This document shows positions 1 through 8,455 of a stretch of 64,000 bases of DNA, piece by piece; the first letter of the stretch is position 1; the number at the start of each line of letters is the position of its first letter. The notes under the pieces were generated by a model, which was given only the letters and a program-made list of their open reading frames with translations, did not search any database and was not told where the DNA came from. Location: positions 1 through 64,000 of the forward strand of contig CALWLD010000008.1 of NCBI GenBank assembly GCA_944381435.1. Direction: 5' to 3'. The DNA comes from an uncultured Clostridia bacterium (GTDB lineage Bacteria > Bacillota > Clostridia > Lachnospirales > CAG-274). Made by a program: the position numbers and the translations under genes.

Positions 1-2
1 AA

Positions 3-37
3 ACCTCCTATGATAGTTTAATTCTACCACAGGAGGT
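3..37 (-). promoter_or_regulatory. Inverted repeat enclosing a Shine-Dalgarno-like sequence at the window edge
   Basis: ACCTCCT at 3-9 and AGGAGGT at 31-37 are perfect reverse complements. The stem continues inward with TG/CA and TAG/CTA pairs separated by single mismatches. Read leftward (downstream of rpsO), the distal arm is AGGAGGT, a strong ribosome binding site for whatever gene starts just outside the window. In Firmicutes that gene is often pnp. The hairpin would hide that site. Read rightward, the hairpin is followed by T6 (41-46) and could instead be a terminator. Both readings fit the sequence. Confidence 0.5.
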
Positions 38-124
38 CTCTTTTTTCTATTGTCCATTTTTTACGGACTTGTTCAAACTAATAGCCTTTATTTTTTTCTA
101 AGTATAGCTTTACTTAAAATAATA

Positions 125-385
125 TTATTTTCTTAAACCTAATTCTGCAATAAGCTCACGGTATTTAACAATGTCTTTGTTTTTGATATAGTTTAAAAGA
201 CCTTTTCTTTGACCTACCATTTTTAAAAGACCGCGTCTTGAATGGTGATCTTTTTTGTGTGTTCTTAAATGCTCTGTTAAGTGGTTGATTCTAGCTGTTA
301 ATAAAGCTACTTGAACCTCTGGAGAACCAGTATCTTCTGGGTTTCTACCAAATTTTGCAACGATTTCTTTTTTGTTAAATTCCAT
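125..385 (-). CDS. rpsO: 30S ribosomal protein S15
   Basis: S15 binds 16S rRNA helices H20-H22 and nucleates the platform of the small subunit. The 86-residue product contains the family signature from [15 protein letters not shown] residues ([17 protein letters not shown]) through [15 protein letters not shown]. An upstream ATG at 400 is in frame, but its own codons supply the GGAGG motif placed 8 nt before the ATG at 385. The start is therefore 385, and the resulting length matches the family (about 86-89 residues). The gene is monocistronic to the right; the gene expected next (leftward) lies outside the window. Confidence 0.97.
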   Translation of the reverse strand: MEFNKKEIVAKFGRNPEDTGSPEVQVALLTARINHLTEHLRTHKKDHHSRRGLLKMVGQRKGLLNYIKNKDIVKYRELIAELGLRK

Positions 386-423
386 TTTTAATTCCTCCAT
401 AACATAAATAAACTCCTAATGCT

Positions 424-450
424 AAGAAGAGGTTGGAGTATCCTTCTTCT
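424..450 (-). promoter_or_regulatory. rpsO leader hairpin, candidate S15 autoregulatory site
   Basis: In the transcript strand AGAAGAAGG (450-442) can pair with CCTCTTCTT (432-424) with one bulge, leaving a 9-nt loop. It lies about 40 nt upstream of the rpsO start. S15 is known to bind its own leader in several bacteria, with varied structures. That this hairpin is the binding site is inference. Confidence 0.35.
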
Positions 451-620
451 GAACATAGGTTACTAATATATGATATCATAATTTATCATTTATTTCAAGT
501 ATTTTATCAAAATAAAATTCCTTTCCACGTATATTATTGTAGAAAGGAAGGTTAAAAAATGTTTTAAAAATATTAATAAATTTCTCTATTGAATTTAATT
601 TTATCATAGTTGTAAAAATA

Positions 621-1508
621 TCAATCATTTTTTTGATATAATATATCTATATCACTAAGGTCTTTACATTTTTTTAAATTAACAATAAGATATATTGTAA
701 ACGCTATGATAAGAATTAATGATAAAACTTGTGATGCACGTATATTAGTAGATGCTATCATAAGAGAATCTGTTCTCATTCCTTCTATCCATAGCCTTCC
801 TAAACCATAGCCTATAAAATATATAGCCATTAACTGCCCATCAAACTTTTTACGCTTTCTAAATATAAATATAACTATTAAAACGCCTATATTCCATAAA
901 GATTCGTATAAAAACGTTGGGTGCACTTGTATATATTCTACCCCATCTACAGTTATTACCTTGTCTAAAACATCTTTAGGTATGTTAGATGCTTGTTCTT
1001 TTATGTATCTCATAGCAAATAAAGAATCTGTATAGCCTCCAAAAGCTTCTCTGTTTACAAAATTTCCCCATCTGCCTATTATCTGTCCTATCAAAAGTGC
1101 AAATGAAAATGTATCTGCTACCTTATAAAAATTTTTCTTTCTAACTTTACAAATAATAAGAGCAGATATAACAGCCCCTATTATAGCACCATATATGGCT
1201 ATACCACCGTTTCTTATGGAAAATATTTCATTTAAATTATTTTTATAATAATCCCAAGAAAATATAACATAATAAAGCCTTGCAAACAATATGCTAACAA
1301 GAGCTGATATTAGCACAGTATCTATATAAAAATCTGGGTCTTGCCCTGTTCTTTTTGCCTCTCTTAAGGTAACGTAAAGCCCTAAAAGCATACCACAAGC
1401 TATAATTATACCATACCAATATACATCTATTCCAAATAAAGTAAAAGCCACCCTATCTAGATGGTTTATTTTTATGCCTAAATTTACAAACCATATTTCT
1501 GGTGTCAA
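621..1508 (-). CDS. lgt: Prolipoprotein diacylglyceryl transferase
   Basis: Lgt transfers diacylglycerol from phosphatidylglycerol to the lipobox cysteine of prolipoproteins at the membrane. The 295-residue product has about seven hydrophobic segments. It carries the Lgt signature around IGRWGNFVNREAFGG (residues about 140-155), the HPTFLYES block and the late GLGRLWIEGMRTD block. The start codon is TTG at 1508, preceded by AGGGGGT at suitable spacing; no in-frame ATG fits better. It stands alone between rpsO and the M16 gene pair, transcribed in the same direction as both. A substrate is encoded in this window: the lipoprotein at 47381. Confidence 0.96.
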   Translation of the reverse strand: MTPEIWFVNLGIKINHLDRVAFTLFGIDVYWYGIIIACGMLLGLYVTLREAKRTGQDPDFYIDTVLISALVSILFARLYYVIFSWDYYKNNLNEIFSIRNGGIAIYGAIIGAVISALIICKVRKKNFYKVADTFSFALLIGQIIGRWGNFVNREAFGGYTDSLFAMRYIKEQASNIPKDVLDKVITVDGVEYIQVHPTFLYESLWNIGVLIVIFIFRKRKKFDGQLMAIYFIGYGLGRLWIEGMRTDSLMIASTNIRASQVLSLILIIAFTIYLIVNLKKCKDLSDIDILYQKND

Positions 1509-1531
1509 AATAATACCCCCTAATTTTTAAT

Positions 1532-2758
1532 TTAGTTTATAATGCTTAAATATGCATCATTTTCAAAATAATCTAAAGATTTTTTTACATCTTCTAAAGT
1601 TATATTTCTAAGGGAATTATAATAATCTTTAATGTTAAATCCGTTAGAAAAATAATCTGCCTCTATAGATACTATATTATCTATAACGTTAAACTTTCTT
1701 ATAAAATTACCTATATGCTTGTTTTTTATACGCTTAAAATCTTTATCTAATATATTTTTATTTTTAAATAAATCTATTTCTTGGTTTATATATTTTATAA
1801 TGTCTTTAGGCTCTTTAGATATACCTGAAAATATATATGATGCATTTTTATCAAAGTTGTTAAAGTCAAAGCCAAAGGTATCGTCTATAATGCCTTTGTT
1901 ATATAGCTTTTCATAAAACAACGAGCTTTTTCCAAAAATAACATCTAAAACAATTTTATTACATATTATTTTCTCAAATATTGTACCATCTTTTTGTAAA
2001 TTTTTAAAGCCTATATTAAAAATTTTTTGATTTAACACCATATTTTTTTCTATAAATTTTAATTTTCCGTCATTGTTTTCTATATATTCTTTAACAAAGC
2101 CTGTTTTTTTATTGTTTATATCTAAATTTTTTAATATGCTATCTTCTATTTTTATTTTTTCTTCTATATCGCCACAACAAATGATTATACAGTTATCTTT
2201 TGTATAAAAATTATCATAACAAGTATATAGCATATTTTCATCTATCTTTTGTATATCTTCATAACTTCCCGCTATATCGTTAGTTATAGGGTTGTTTTTA
2301 TCATACATTATACACATAAGGTTAAAAAATACCCTCCAATAAGGGTCATCATCATACATTTTTATTTCTTGTCCTATTATACCTTTTTCTTTTTCCACAT
2401 TTTCTTTAGTAAAATAAGGTTTGCTAACAAGATTTAATAATTCATTAAAATTTTCATAAAAGTTATCAACACAATTAAAGTAATATGCTGTTGATAAAAA
2501 ATTTGTATAAGCATTTACGCTTGCTCCTTGGCTATTAAATGTTTCAAAAATATTATATTCTTTTTTTTCAAACATTTTATGTTCTAAAAAATGAGCAACT
2601 CCAGCAGGCAAGCTAATATCCTCTTTGTCTATTATTATGTTGTTATGGCTAGAGCCGTATTTAAAACATATCATAGCTTGTTTTTGCATAAAATCTTTTT
2701 TAGGTATAAATGCAAGGCTTGTCCCATTTATATTTTCGTATATAATATTATCTATCAA
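1532..2758 (-). CDS. ymfH: M16-family zinc peptidase-like protein, YmfH type
   Basis: The product has the inverted zinc motif HFLEH (H56, E59, H60) and a downstream glutamate near residue 131, so the catalytic site looks intact. The closest named family is YmfH, which in Bacillus subtilis is linked to 5-aminopentanol modification of elongation factor P; that role is known for the family, not shown here. TTG at 2758 is the likely start because GGAGAT lies 8 nt upstream inside the end of the preceding gene. A longer reading from 2785 would begin before that site. It is 2 bp downstream of its non-catalytic partner, so the two are probably translated together as a heterodimer. Confidence 0.85.
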   Translation of the reverse strand: MIDNIIYENINGTSLAFIPKKDFMQKQAMICFKYGSSHNNIIIDKEDISLPAGVAHFLEHKMFEKKEYNIFETFNSQGASVNAYTNFLSTAYYFNCVDNFYENFNELLNLVSKPYFTKENVEKEKGIIGQEIKMYDDDPYWRVFFNLMCIMYDKNNPITNDIAGSYEDIQKIDENMLYTCYDNFYTKDNCIIICCGDIEEKIKIEDSILKNLDINNKKTGFVKEYIENNDGKLKFIEKNMVLNQKIFNIGFKNLQKDGTIFEKIICNKIVLDVIFGKSSLFYEKLYNKGIIDDTFGFDFNNFDKNASYIFSGISKEPKDIIKYINQEIDLFKNKNILDKDFKRIKNKHIGNFIRKFNVIDNIVSIEADYFSNGFNIKDYYNSLRNITLEDVKKSLDYFENDAYLSIIN

Positions 2759-2760
2759 TT

Positions 2761-3987
2761 TTAATCTCCTTCCATAAAATAGCAAGTGTCTAAATATATA
2801 TTTTCAAAAGCTTTTTTTATGTCATCTTTTGTTACAAGGTTTATTTTTTCTGTTATGTTTTCTATATCTATTTTTGTATCTGCTAAATAATTTGTATAAT
2901 AATAGTCTATTGTAGCTGTGTTATAATCTATTATACCTTTATATTTTTTACATAAATTACTTTTTGCAATTTCTATATTATTGTCATCAAATTTACCTTT
3001 TATCACATTTTCTATATTTTGCTTTATACATTTTATAGCTTTTTCATAATCATTTTTATCTATGCCACTTTCTATAAAAACAATACCTTTAAAAATATAA
3101 ATAAAAGAATTTATATAATAGCATAGGCTTTCTTTTTCTCTTACATTGTTAAAAAGCATAGAGCCACTTCCACCACCTAATATTTCATTGCCTACTAAAA
3201 GTGGTATAAACATTTCACTGCTTGGCTCTATGTTTGTTCTATATGCCATACATAGCTTACCTTGTAATATATTATATTTTTCAACAACTATATTTTCTTT
3301 TATTTTTTCTTTATATACAAAGTTAAAATCATCTTTAATATAATTTCTTTCTATATCAAAATATTTTTTAACAAGGCCTTTTATATCATTTTCTTTAATG
3401 TTACCTATGGCAAATATATCTATTTGTGATGTTTTTAAGATTTCTTTATAATGCTTGTATAGTTTTTTATTGTCTATTTTTTCTAAATCTTCTATATAAC
3501 CATCTGCTAATATGCTAAATTTTTCGTCTTTACACATTATTTCTATACATCTGTCTTTAGCTAGTTCTTTTTTATCATTTTTTCTTGATAAAATACTTTC
3601 TTTTACTAGCTCTTTAGCCTTTTTAAAATAGTCTTCTTTAAAACAATCACCTTCTAACAAAGGATTTAATATTATTTCTTTTAAAAATATAAATATTTCT
3701 TCTAAGCTAACCTTATCTTCTATAAATTCTATTAAAAACTCTATTATCTGGCTATCACCTTTTTTTAATATATCGCTGTGAATATAAGCTCCATACATAC
3801 TTTCCATTTTTATGCTTATATCCTTTATCGTTTTGTATTTATCACAACCCATTGTTAAAATTTTAGATAACATACTGTTATATGTTACATATTCTTCATC
3901 AAGGGGCTGTTTTAGCAAAAAGGCAATGCATATTGTTTTAAATTTGCTTATATTTATAACCTTTATATTTATACCGTTGTCCTGCAT
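2761..3987 (-). CDS. ymfF: M16-family peptidase homolog without zinc site, YmfF type
   Basis: This 408-residue protein shares the M16 fold signature (for example GGGSGSMLFNNVREKESLCYY in the C-terminal half) but lacks the HxxEH motif. It is therefore expected to be the inactive partner of the M16 protein encoded directly downstream. M16 proteins often work as an active/inactive pair, as in mitochondrial processing peptidase. In B. subtilis the equivalent pair YmfF/YmfH is needed for EF-P modification. The start at 3987 is an ATG. sigG lies 9 bp further upstream in the same direction, so read-through from sigG is possible. Confidence 0.85.
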   Translation of the reverse strand: MQDNGINIKVINISKFKTICIAFLLKQPLDEEYVTYNSMLSKILTMGCDKYKTIKDISIKMESMYGAYIHSDILKKGDSQIIEFLIEFIEDKVSLEEIFIFLKEIILNPLLEGDCFKEDYFKKAKELVKESILSRKNDKKELAKDRCIEIMCKDEKFSILADGYIEDLEKIDNKKLYKHYKEILKTSQIDIFAIGNIKENDIKGLVKKYFDIERNYIKDDFNFVYKEKIKENIVVEKYNILQGKLCMAYRTNIEPSSEMFIPLLVGNEILGGGSGSMLFNNVREKESLCYYINSFIYIFKGIVFIESGIDKNDYEKAIKCIKQNIENVIKGKFDDNNIEIAKSNLCKKYKGIIDYNTATIDYYYTNYLADTKIDIENITEKINLVTKDDIKKAFENIYLDTCYFMEGD

Positions 3988-3996
3988 TTTTATCTC

Positions 3997-4770
3997 CTAC
4001 ATATATTTTCGCATATTTTTTAAAGCACTTTTTTCTAACCTACTAACTTGTGCTTGGCTTATATTTATTTCTTCTGCCACCTCCATTTGTGTTTTACCTT
4101 CAAAAAATCTAAGGTTTATAATATATTTTTCTCTTTCGTTAAGTTTTTTCATAGCTTCGTTTAGGCTAATATTTTCTATCCAATGGCTGTCTGTGTTTTT
4201 TTCATCTTTTACCTGATCCATAACAAAAATAGAATCGCTACCATCATTATAAACAGGTTCAAATAAAGAAACAGGTTCTTGTATGGCATCTAGTGCTAAT
4301 ATAATATCCTCTTTAGGTATGTTAATTTCTTTTGCTATTTCTTCAATAGTTGGTTCTTTGCAATTTTTGTTAATAAGCATCTCTTTTGCTTGTAAGGCTT
4401 TATAAGCAGTATCTCTTAAAGATCTGCTAACTCTTATTGTGTTATAATCTCTTAAGTACCTTCTTACCTCACCTATAATCATAGGCACTGCATAGGTGCT
4501 AAGCTTAACACCTTGTGTTACATCAAAATTATTAATAGCTTTTATAAGCCCTATAACGCCTACCTGAAATATATCATCTATGTTTTCTCCACGGTTTGCA
4601 AATTTTTTAATAACGCTTAAAACTAACCTTAAATTGCTATATATAAATTCTTCTTTTGCCTTTTCGTCTCCTGCTTGCACCCTTTTAAAAAGTTCTTCTT
4701 TTTCTTTATTTTTTAATATTGGTAATTTACTTGTATTAACGCCACATATTTCTACCTTATATACTGACAT
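3997..4770 (-). CDS. sigG: RNA polymerase sporulation sigma factor sigma-G
   Basis: Sigma-G drives late gene expression in the forespore. The N-terminus MSVYKVEICGVNTSKLP is diagnostic of SigG. Sigma region 2 follows (NLRLVLSVIKKFANRGENIDDIFQVG), then region 3 and a region 4 helix-turn-helix ending KTQMEVAEEINISQAQVSRLEK. The ATG at 4770 has GGAGG 8 nt upstream; a reading from 4833 would add 21 residues absent from the family. Product length is 257 residues, the usual size. About 30 nt further upstream GTATA and GGAAAATATC are 14 nt apart, reminiscent of sigma-F/sigma-G promoters but off-consensus. No sigE lies next to it. Confidence 0.97.
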   Translation of the reverse strand: MSVYKVEICGVNTSKLPILKNKEKEELFKRVQAGDEKAKEEFIYSNLRLVLSVIKKFANRGENIDDIFQVGVIGLIKAINNFDVTQGVKLSTYAVPMIIGEVRRYLRDYNTIRVSRSLRDTAYKALQAKEMLINKNCKEPTIEEIAKEINIPKEDIILALDAIQEPVSLFEPVYNDGSDSIFVMDQVKDEKNTDSHWIENISLNEAMKKLNEREKYIINLRFFEGKTQMEVAEEINISQAQVSRLEKSALKNMRKYM

Positions 4771-4852
4771 AAAAAATACCTCCGAAAAATTCCTTATATA
4801 AAGATATTTTCCAAAGGTATTAAATTTATACATTATTTAACTTGTAATTATT

Positions 4853-6352
4853 TTACATTTCTTGGCTTGTAGCTTCGCCACCAAAGCTTCCACCGCTTAA
4901 ATATGGTTTGTTAAATGTATATAAAGCTATTGTGTAATTTATTTTGTTTTGCTCTATTTGCTTTTCTACATTTAATATAGCAAGCTCTGCTTGTTCTACT
5001 TGATATATAGTAGCATTACCGCTAATATAGTTTGCAACTGTTGCGTTATAAGCATCTGTAGCTTTGTTAAGTTCTAATTTTAAGCTTTTATCTGTATCTC
5101 TCATTTTTAATAAATTATCATAGCTTGCTCTTAATTTGTTTTCCATATCTATTTTAGCATCTTCAAGCTTTCTTTGTGCTGTTTTTATATCATTTTCTGC
5201 TTTTAATTTATCTTCATCAGATGCTGTATGGCTGTAGTTTTCTCTTATTTCTTCTGTTCTTTTTAGATTTTGTTTAAGAAGTTGTATAGAGATATCTCCC
5301 TCTTTGCTTGTTGTTATATAAGAGTCTATATCTATTTTATCTATAGCATCAAAGTTTTCCTCAACAGGCATATCTACATTTACGTCATAACTTTGTCCTA
5401 ACATATTGTTTAATGTTTTTTGTTGAGTGTTTAAGCTGTTTTTTAAAGCTTCTAAGTTTAGTTTATTAGTTTTTTGAGCATCTTTAGCTTGGTTTAGTTC
5501 GTTTTCTGAAACCATACCATATTTATATTTAAGCTCTAAAGCCTCTATGTTTTTTTCATTTGTTTCTATAGTTTTTTCTAAAAATGCTATATTAAGCTTT
5601 GTTGTTTTTATGTTAGATACAGCAGTAATAACGCTAAGTTCTATAGTATCTTCAATAATTTTTTGATTTATATCTTTATCTTGTTCTTGCCCTTTTAAAG
5701 AATTTATATTTTTAAGGATAGCCTCTATAGTTGGGTCGTAATAATTTTGCCCTACAATTTGGTCGTTTAGCTCAAGCTTTACTTTTTTAGTATATTCTAT
5801 AGCATCGTTAAGATTTTTTATGTTAGAATTTTCCCTTTTAGCCATATCAACAGCGTCTTTTTGAGAAACAGTTTCTTCATTTTCTTCTATATATAAATTA
5901 TTTAAAAATTTATATTCATCGCCTGTAAGTATGTCTATTCTTTGTTTGTCGCTATCCCAATAAACTTTCATATCAAAAGCTTCACAAACTGTTCTTAAAG
6001 GCACATAGGTAGTCCCTTCTATTATTTCTACATCAACAGGCATATCTATATATTTATCGTTTAAAGTAGCTTTGCTAGTATCTACGTTTATAACTAATGT
6101 TTTTCCATCTTTTTTAGCAGTTATTATTCTTTTAACATCATTCCAATCTACATCTGCATCTAACATTTCAAATAAATCTCTAAAAGCTACTAATGTATAA
6201 CCATCTTTATTGATAGTGTTAGATTTGGTAGGTTGTAGCATATTATCTATATTTACAGACACATTTTTCTTTTCATAAGCATAAATACTATTTGTTAATA
6301 ACATAGTAGATAATGCAGTGCAAATTACAAACCTTTTTATATTTTTTTTCAT
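4853..6352 (-). CDS. Secreted TolC-like coiled-coil protein with copper amine oxidase-type N-terminal domain
   Basis: The 499-residue product has a clear signal peptide (residues 1-26, ending SIYAYE). A stalk domain of the copper amine oxidase N-terminal type follows (about 40-150; VAFRDLFEMLDADVDWN and TTYVPLRTVCEAFDMKVYWD are its two repeats). The rest, about 165-490, is heptad-rich helix with TolC-type segments such as ENELNQAKDAQKTNKLNLEA and a final SGNATIYQVEQAELAIL. TolC folds normally form outer-membrane channels; in a Gram-positive cell this must do something else, perhaps join an export or wall complex. ATG at 6352 has AGGAGG 9 nt upstream. Function unknown. Confidence 0.75.
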   Translation of the reverse strand: MKKNIKRFVICTALSTMLLTNSIYAYEKKNVSVNIDNMLQPTKSNTINKDGYTLVAFRDLFEMLDADVDWNDVKRIITAKKDGKTLVINVDTSKATLNDKYIDMPVDVEIIEGTTYVPLRTVCEAFDMKVYWDSDKQRIDILTGDEYKFLNNLYIEENEETVSQKDAVDMAKRENSNIKNLNDAIEYTKKVKLELNDQIVGQNYYDPTIEAILKNINSLKGQEQDKDINQKIIEDTIELSVITAVSNIKTTKLNIAFLEKTIETNEKNIEALELKYKYGMVSENELNQAKDAQKTNKLNLEALKNSLNTQQKTLNNMLGQSYDVNVDMPVEENFDAIDKIDIDSYITTSKEGDISIQLLKQNLKRTEEIRENYSHTASDEDKLKAENDIKTAQRKLEDAKIDMENKLRASYDNLLKMRDTDKSLKLELNKATDAYNATVANYISGNATIYQVEQAELAILNVEKQIEQNKINYTIALYTFNKPYLSGGSFGGEATSQEM

Positions 6353-6404
6353 TTTGTATTTCCTCCTAGTATTGTTAATTAATAACATATACGAAATATA
6401 TTTT

Positions 6405-6776
6405 TTATTGTTTGTTACTTATTAAAATAATATCTTTTATGTTTTTAATATTGTTAGTTACTATAGCTGTTTTTGTAATAATACATATCATATCTTTTCC
6501 GTTAAAGCCTACAAATTCACCTTCGTATATTTTTTTATGTAGCGTAGTAACTTTTATAAGCATACCCCTTTTATAAATATTACCTCTAAACATTATTACC
6601 TCTTTAGGAAACATTAAATAAAAATCTTTAACCATACTGTTAAAAACTTTTATAGGGTATTCGCATTCTCTTGATAGCTTTCTAAAAAGCATAAAAGCTT
6701 TTAAAAATATAAGGATAAAAAAAGATATAATCATACAAAGGATAATTTCTCCAAAGGTTAAAAACTCTATATCCAT
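6405..6776 (-). CDS. Hypothetical single-pass membrane protein
   Basis: A 123-residue protein with one N-terminal membrane segment (about residues 8-30, EIILCMIISFFILIFLKAFM) and a basic, beta-rich cytoplasmic remainder. GGTGGTG lies upstream of the ATG at 6776. It ends 52 bp upstream of the TolC-like gene in the same orientation and may be co-transcribed. I do not recognise the family. The late segment KIYEGEFVGFNGKDMICIIT looks like a small beta-barrel. Confidence 0.6.
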   Translation of the reverse strand: MDIEFLTFGEIILCMIISFFILIFLKAFMLFRKLSRECEYPIKVFNSMVKDFYLMFPKEVIMFRGNIYKRGMLIKVTTLHKKIYEGEFVGFNGKDMICIITKTAIVTNNIKNIKDIILISNKQ

Positions 6777-6975
6777 AATAGCACCACCCTTTTATAATAT
6801 AAATTAATTATATCATAAAAGTTATAATTAAGCAATTTTTTAAAAATTTATGCTTAAGGTAAACTAATAAACATTTTCTAACCTTTATCTAGTTGTAATA
6901 ATATATAAAATGCAAAAATTTTATACTAAGAAATTAAACATTTTTTTAGAAAATATACAAATTTTTTATTTTATA

Positions 6976-7004
6976 TTTACAAAACAAAAAATTTATTATA
7001 TAAT
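6976..7004 (+). promoter_or_regulatory. Promoter of the sucrose operon
   Basis: TTTACA (6976-6981), 17-nt spacer, TATAAT (6999-7004): a near-consensus sigma-A promoter. Transcription would start near 7011, 40 nt before scrA. Confidence 0.8.
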
Positions 7005-7016
7005 TTTAGCGAAAAT
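7003..7016 (+). promoter_or_regulatory. Candidate LacI-family operator (ScrR)
   Basis: ATTTTAGCGAAAAT is a 14-nt palindrome with one mismatched pair and a GC centre. It overlaps the end of the -10 box and the presumed start of transcription. That position, and the LacI-family regulator encoded in the cluster, make it the natural repressor site. Binding is inferred. Confidence 0.5.
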
Positions 7017-7050
7017 ATGAAACCAATTCCACATAAGGAGAGTGAAGAAA

Positions 7051-8433
7051 ATGAATTATAACAATACTGCTAAAGAAATTTTTGAAAAACTTGGTGGTAA
7101 AGAAAATTTAGTATCTGCAGCACATTGTGCAACTAGGCTTAGGCTAGTTGTTGCAGATAACGAAAAAATTGATAAACAGTCTATAGAAAATATAGACGGT
7201 GTTAAAGGTGCGTTTTTAGCATCTGGTCAGTTACAAATAATTCTAGGTACAGGCGTTGTAAACAAGGTGTATGAAGAATTTATCAAAATTGCTGGTATAA
7301 GCGAAGCAACAACGGAAGAAGTTAAAAACATTTCTATCCAAAAACAAAATGTATTTAAAAGAATTATTAAAACTATAGGTGATATCTTTGTTCCTATCAT
7401 ACCAGCTATCGTTGCTAGCGGGTTTTTAATGGGCTTGCTAGAAGCATTAAACTTTATGGTAAACAATAACTTCTTAAGCATAGATACATCTGGCTCTATA
7501 TATGTATTTGCAAAGTTATTTAGCAATACTGCTTATGTTTTTTTACCAATATTAATAGCTTTTAGTGCTGGTAAAGTTTTTGGTGCTAACCAATATTTAG
7601 CTGGTGTAATTGGTATGTTAATGATACACCCTGATTTACAAAATGCTTGGACTGTAGCATCACAAGGTGTATTAAATACTCAATCTGTATTTTTTGGTCT
7701 TTATGAAATAGATATGATAGGATATCAAGGTCACGTTATCCCTGTTATTATATCTGTTTGGATTTTAAGCGTTATAGAAAAGAAATTACACAAAATAGTT
7801 CCATCTATGATAGATTTATTTGTTACACCTTTAGTTAGTGTATTTTTAACAGGTTATATTACATTATCTATTGTTGGCCCTGTTTTTGTTTGGGTTGAAA
7901 ATGGTATAATCGATGGAATACAGTTTCTTTTAACATTACCTTTTGGCGTAGGTAGCTTCTTAATGGGTGGTGCTTATGCTACAACTGTAGTTTCTGGTAT
8001 ACACCATATGTACACAGTTATAGACTTAGGACAAATTGATAAATTTGGATACACTTATTGGTTACCTCTTGCATCTGCTGCAAACGTTGCTCAAGGTGGT
8101 GCTGCTCTTGCTGTTTTTGTAAAAACAAAAAACAAAAAAATAAAATCTATAGCTTTACCTTCTGCTCTTAGTGCTTTTATGGGCATTACAGAACCTGCTA
8201 TATTTGGTATTAACCTTAGATATATAAGACCATTTATTGCTGCATCTATTGGTGCTGCTTGTGGTGCTTTATATGCATCTGTAGTAGGCCTTGGTGCAAC
8301 AGGTACAGGCGTAACTGGTATATTTGGTATTTTATTACACCTTCATAGCCCATTAAATTACGTTATAACTATGCTTATTGCTATTTCAGTATCTTTTGTT
8401 TTAACTTGGTTATTTGGTGTAAAAGAAGATTAA
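7051..8433 (+). CDS. scrA: PTS sucrose-specific EIIBC component
   Basis: A membrane permease that imports sucrose and phosphorylates it to sucrose-6-phosphate. The EIIB domain occupies residues 1-85, with the phosphorylated cysteine in SAAHCATRLRLV. The EIIC domain follows with about ten membrane segments (about 105-460), including the conserved GITEPAIFGINLRY block. There is no fused EIIA domain, so a separate glucose-type EIIA must serve it. ATG at 7051 lies 10 nt after AAGGAG; an in-frame GTG at 7042 is too close to that site. Sucrose specificity is inferred mainly from the adjacent scrB and scrK. Confidence 0.93.
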   Translation: MNYNNTAKEIFEKLGGKENLVSAAHCATRLRLVVADNEKIDKQSIENIDGVKGAFLASGQLQIILGTGVVNKVYEEFIKIAGISEATTEEVKNISIQKQNVFKRIIKTIGDIFVPIIPAIVASGFLMGLLEALNFMVNNNFLSIDTSGSIYVFAKLFSNTAYVFLPILIAFSAGKVFGANQYLAGVIGMLMIHPDLQNAWTVASQGVLNTQSVFFGLYEIDMIGYQGHVIPVIISVWILSVIEKKLHKIVPSMIDLFVTPLVSVFLTGYITLSIVGPVFVWVENGIIDGIQFLLTLPFGVGSFLMGGAYATTVVSGIHHMYTVIDLGQIDKFGYTYWLPLASAANVAQGGAALAVFVKTKNKKIKSIALPSALSAFMGITEPAIFGINLRYIRPFIAASIGAACGALYASVVGLGATGTGVTGIFGILLHLHSPLNYVITMLIAISVSFVLTWLFGVKED

Positions 8434-8455
8434 TTTCAAAGAAAGGAGCATTTTT

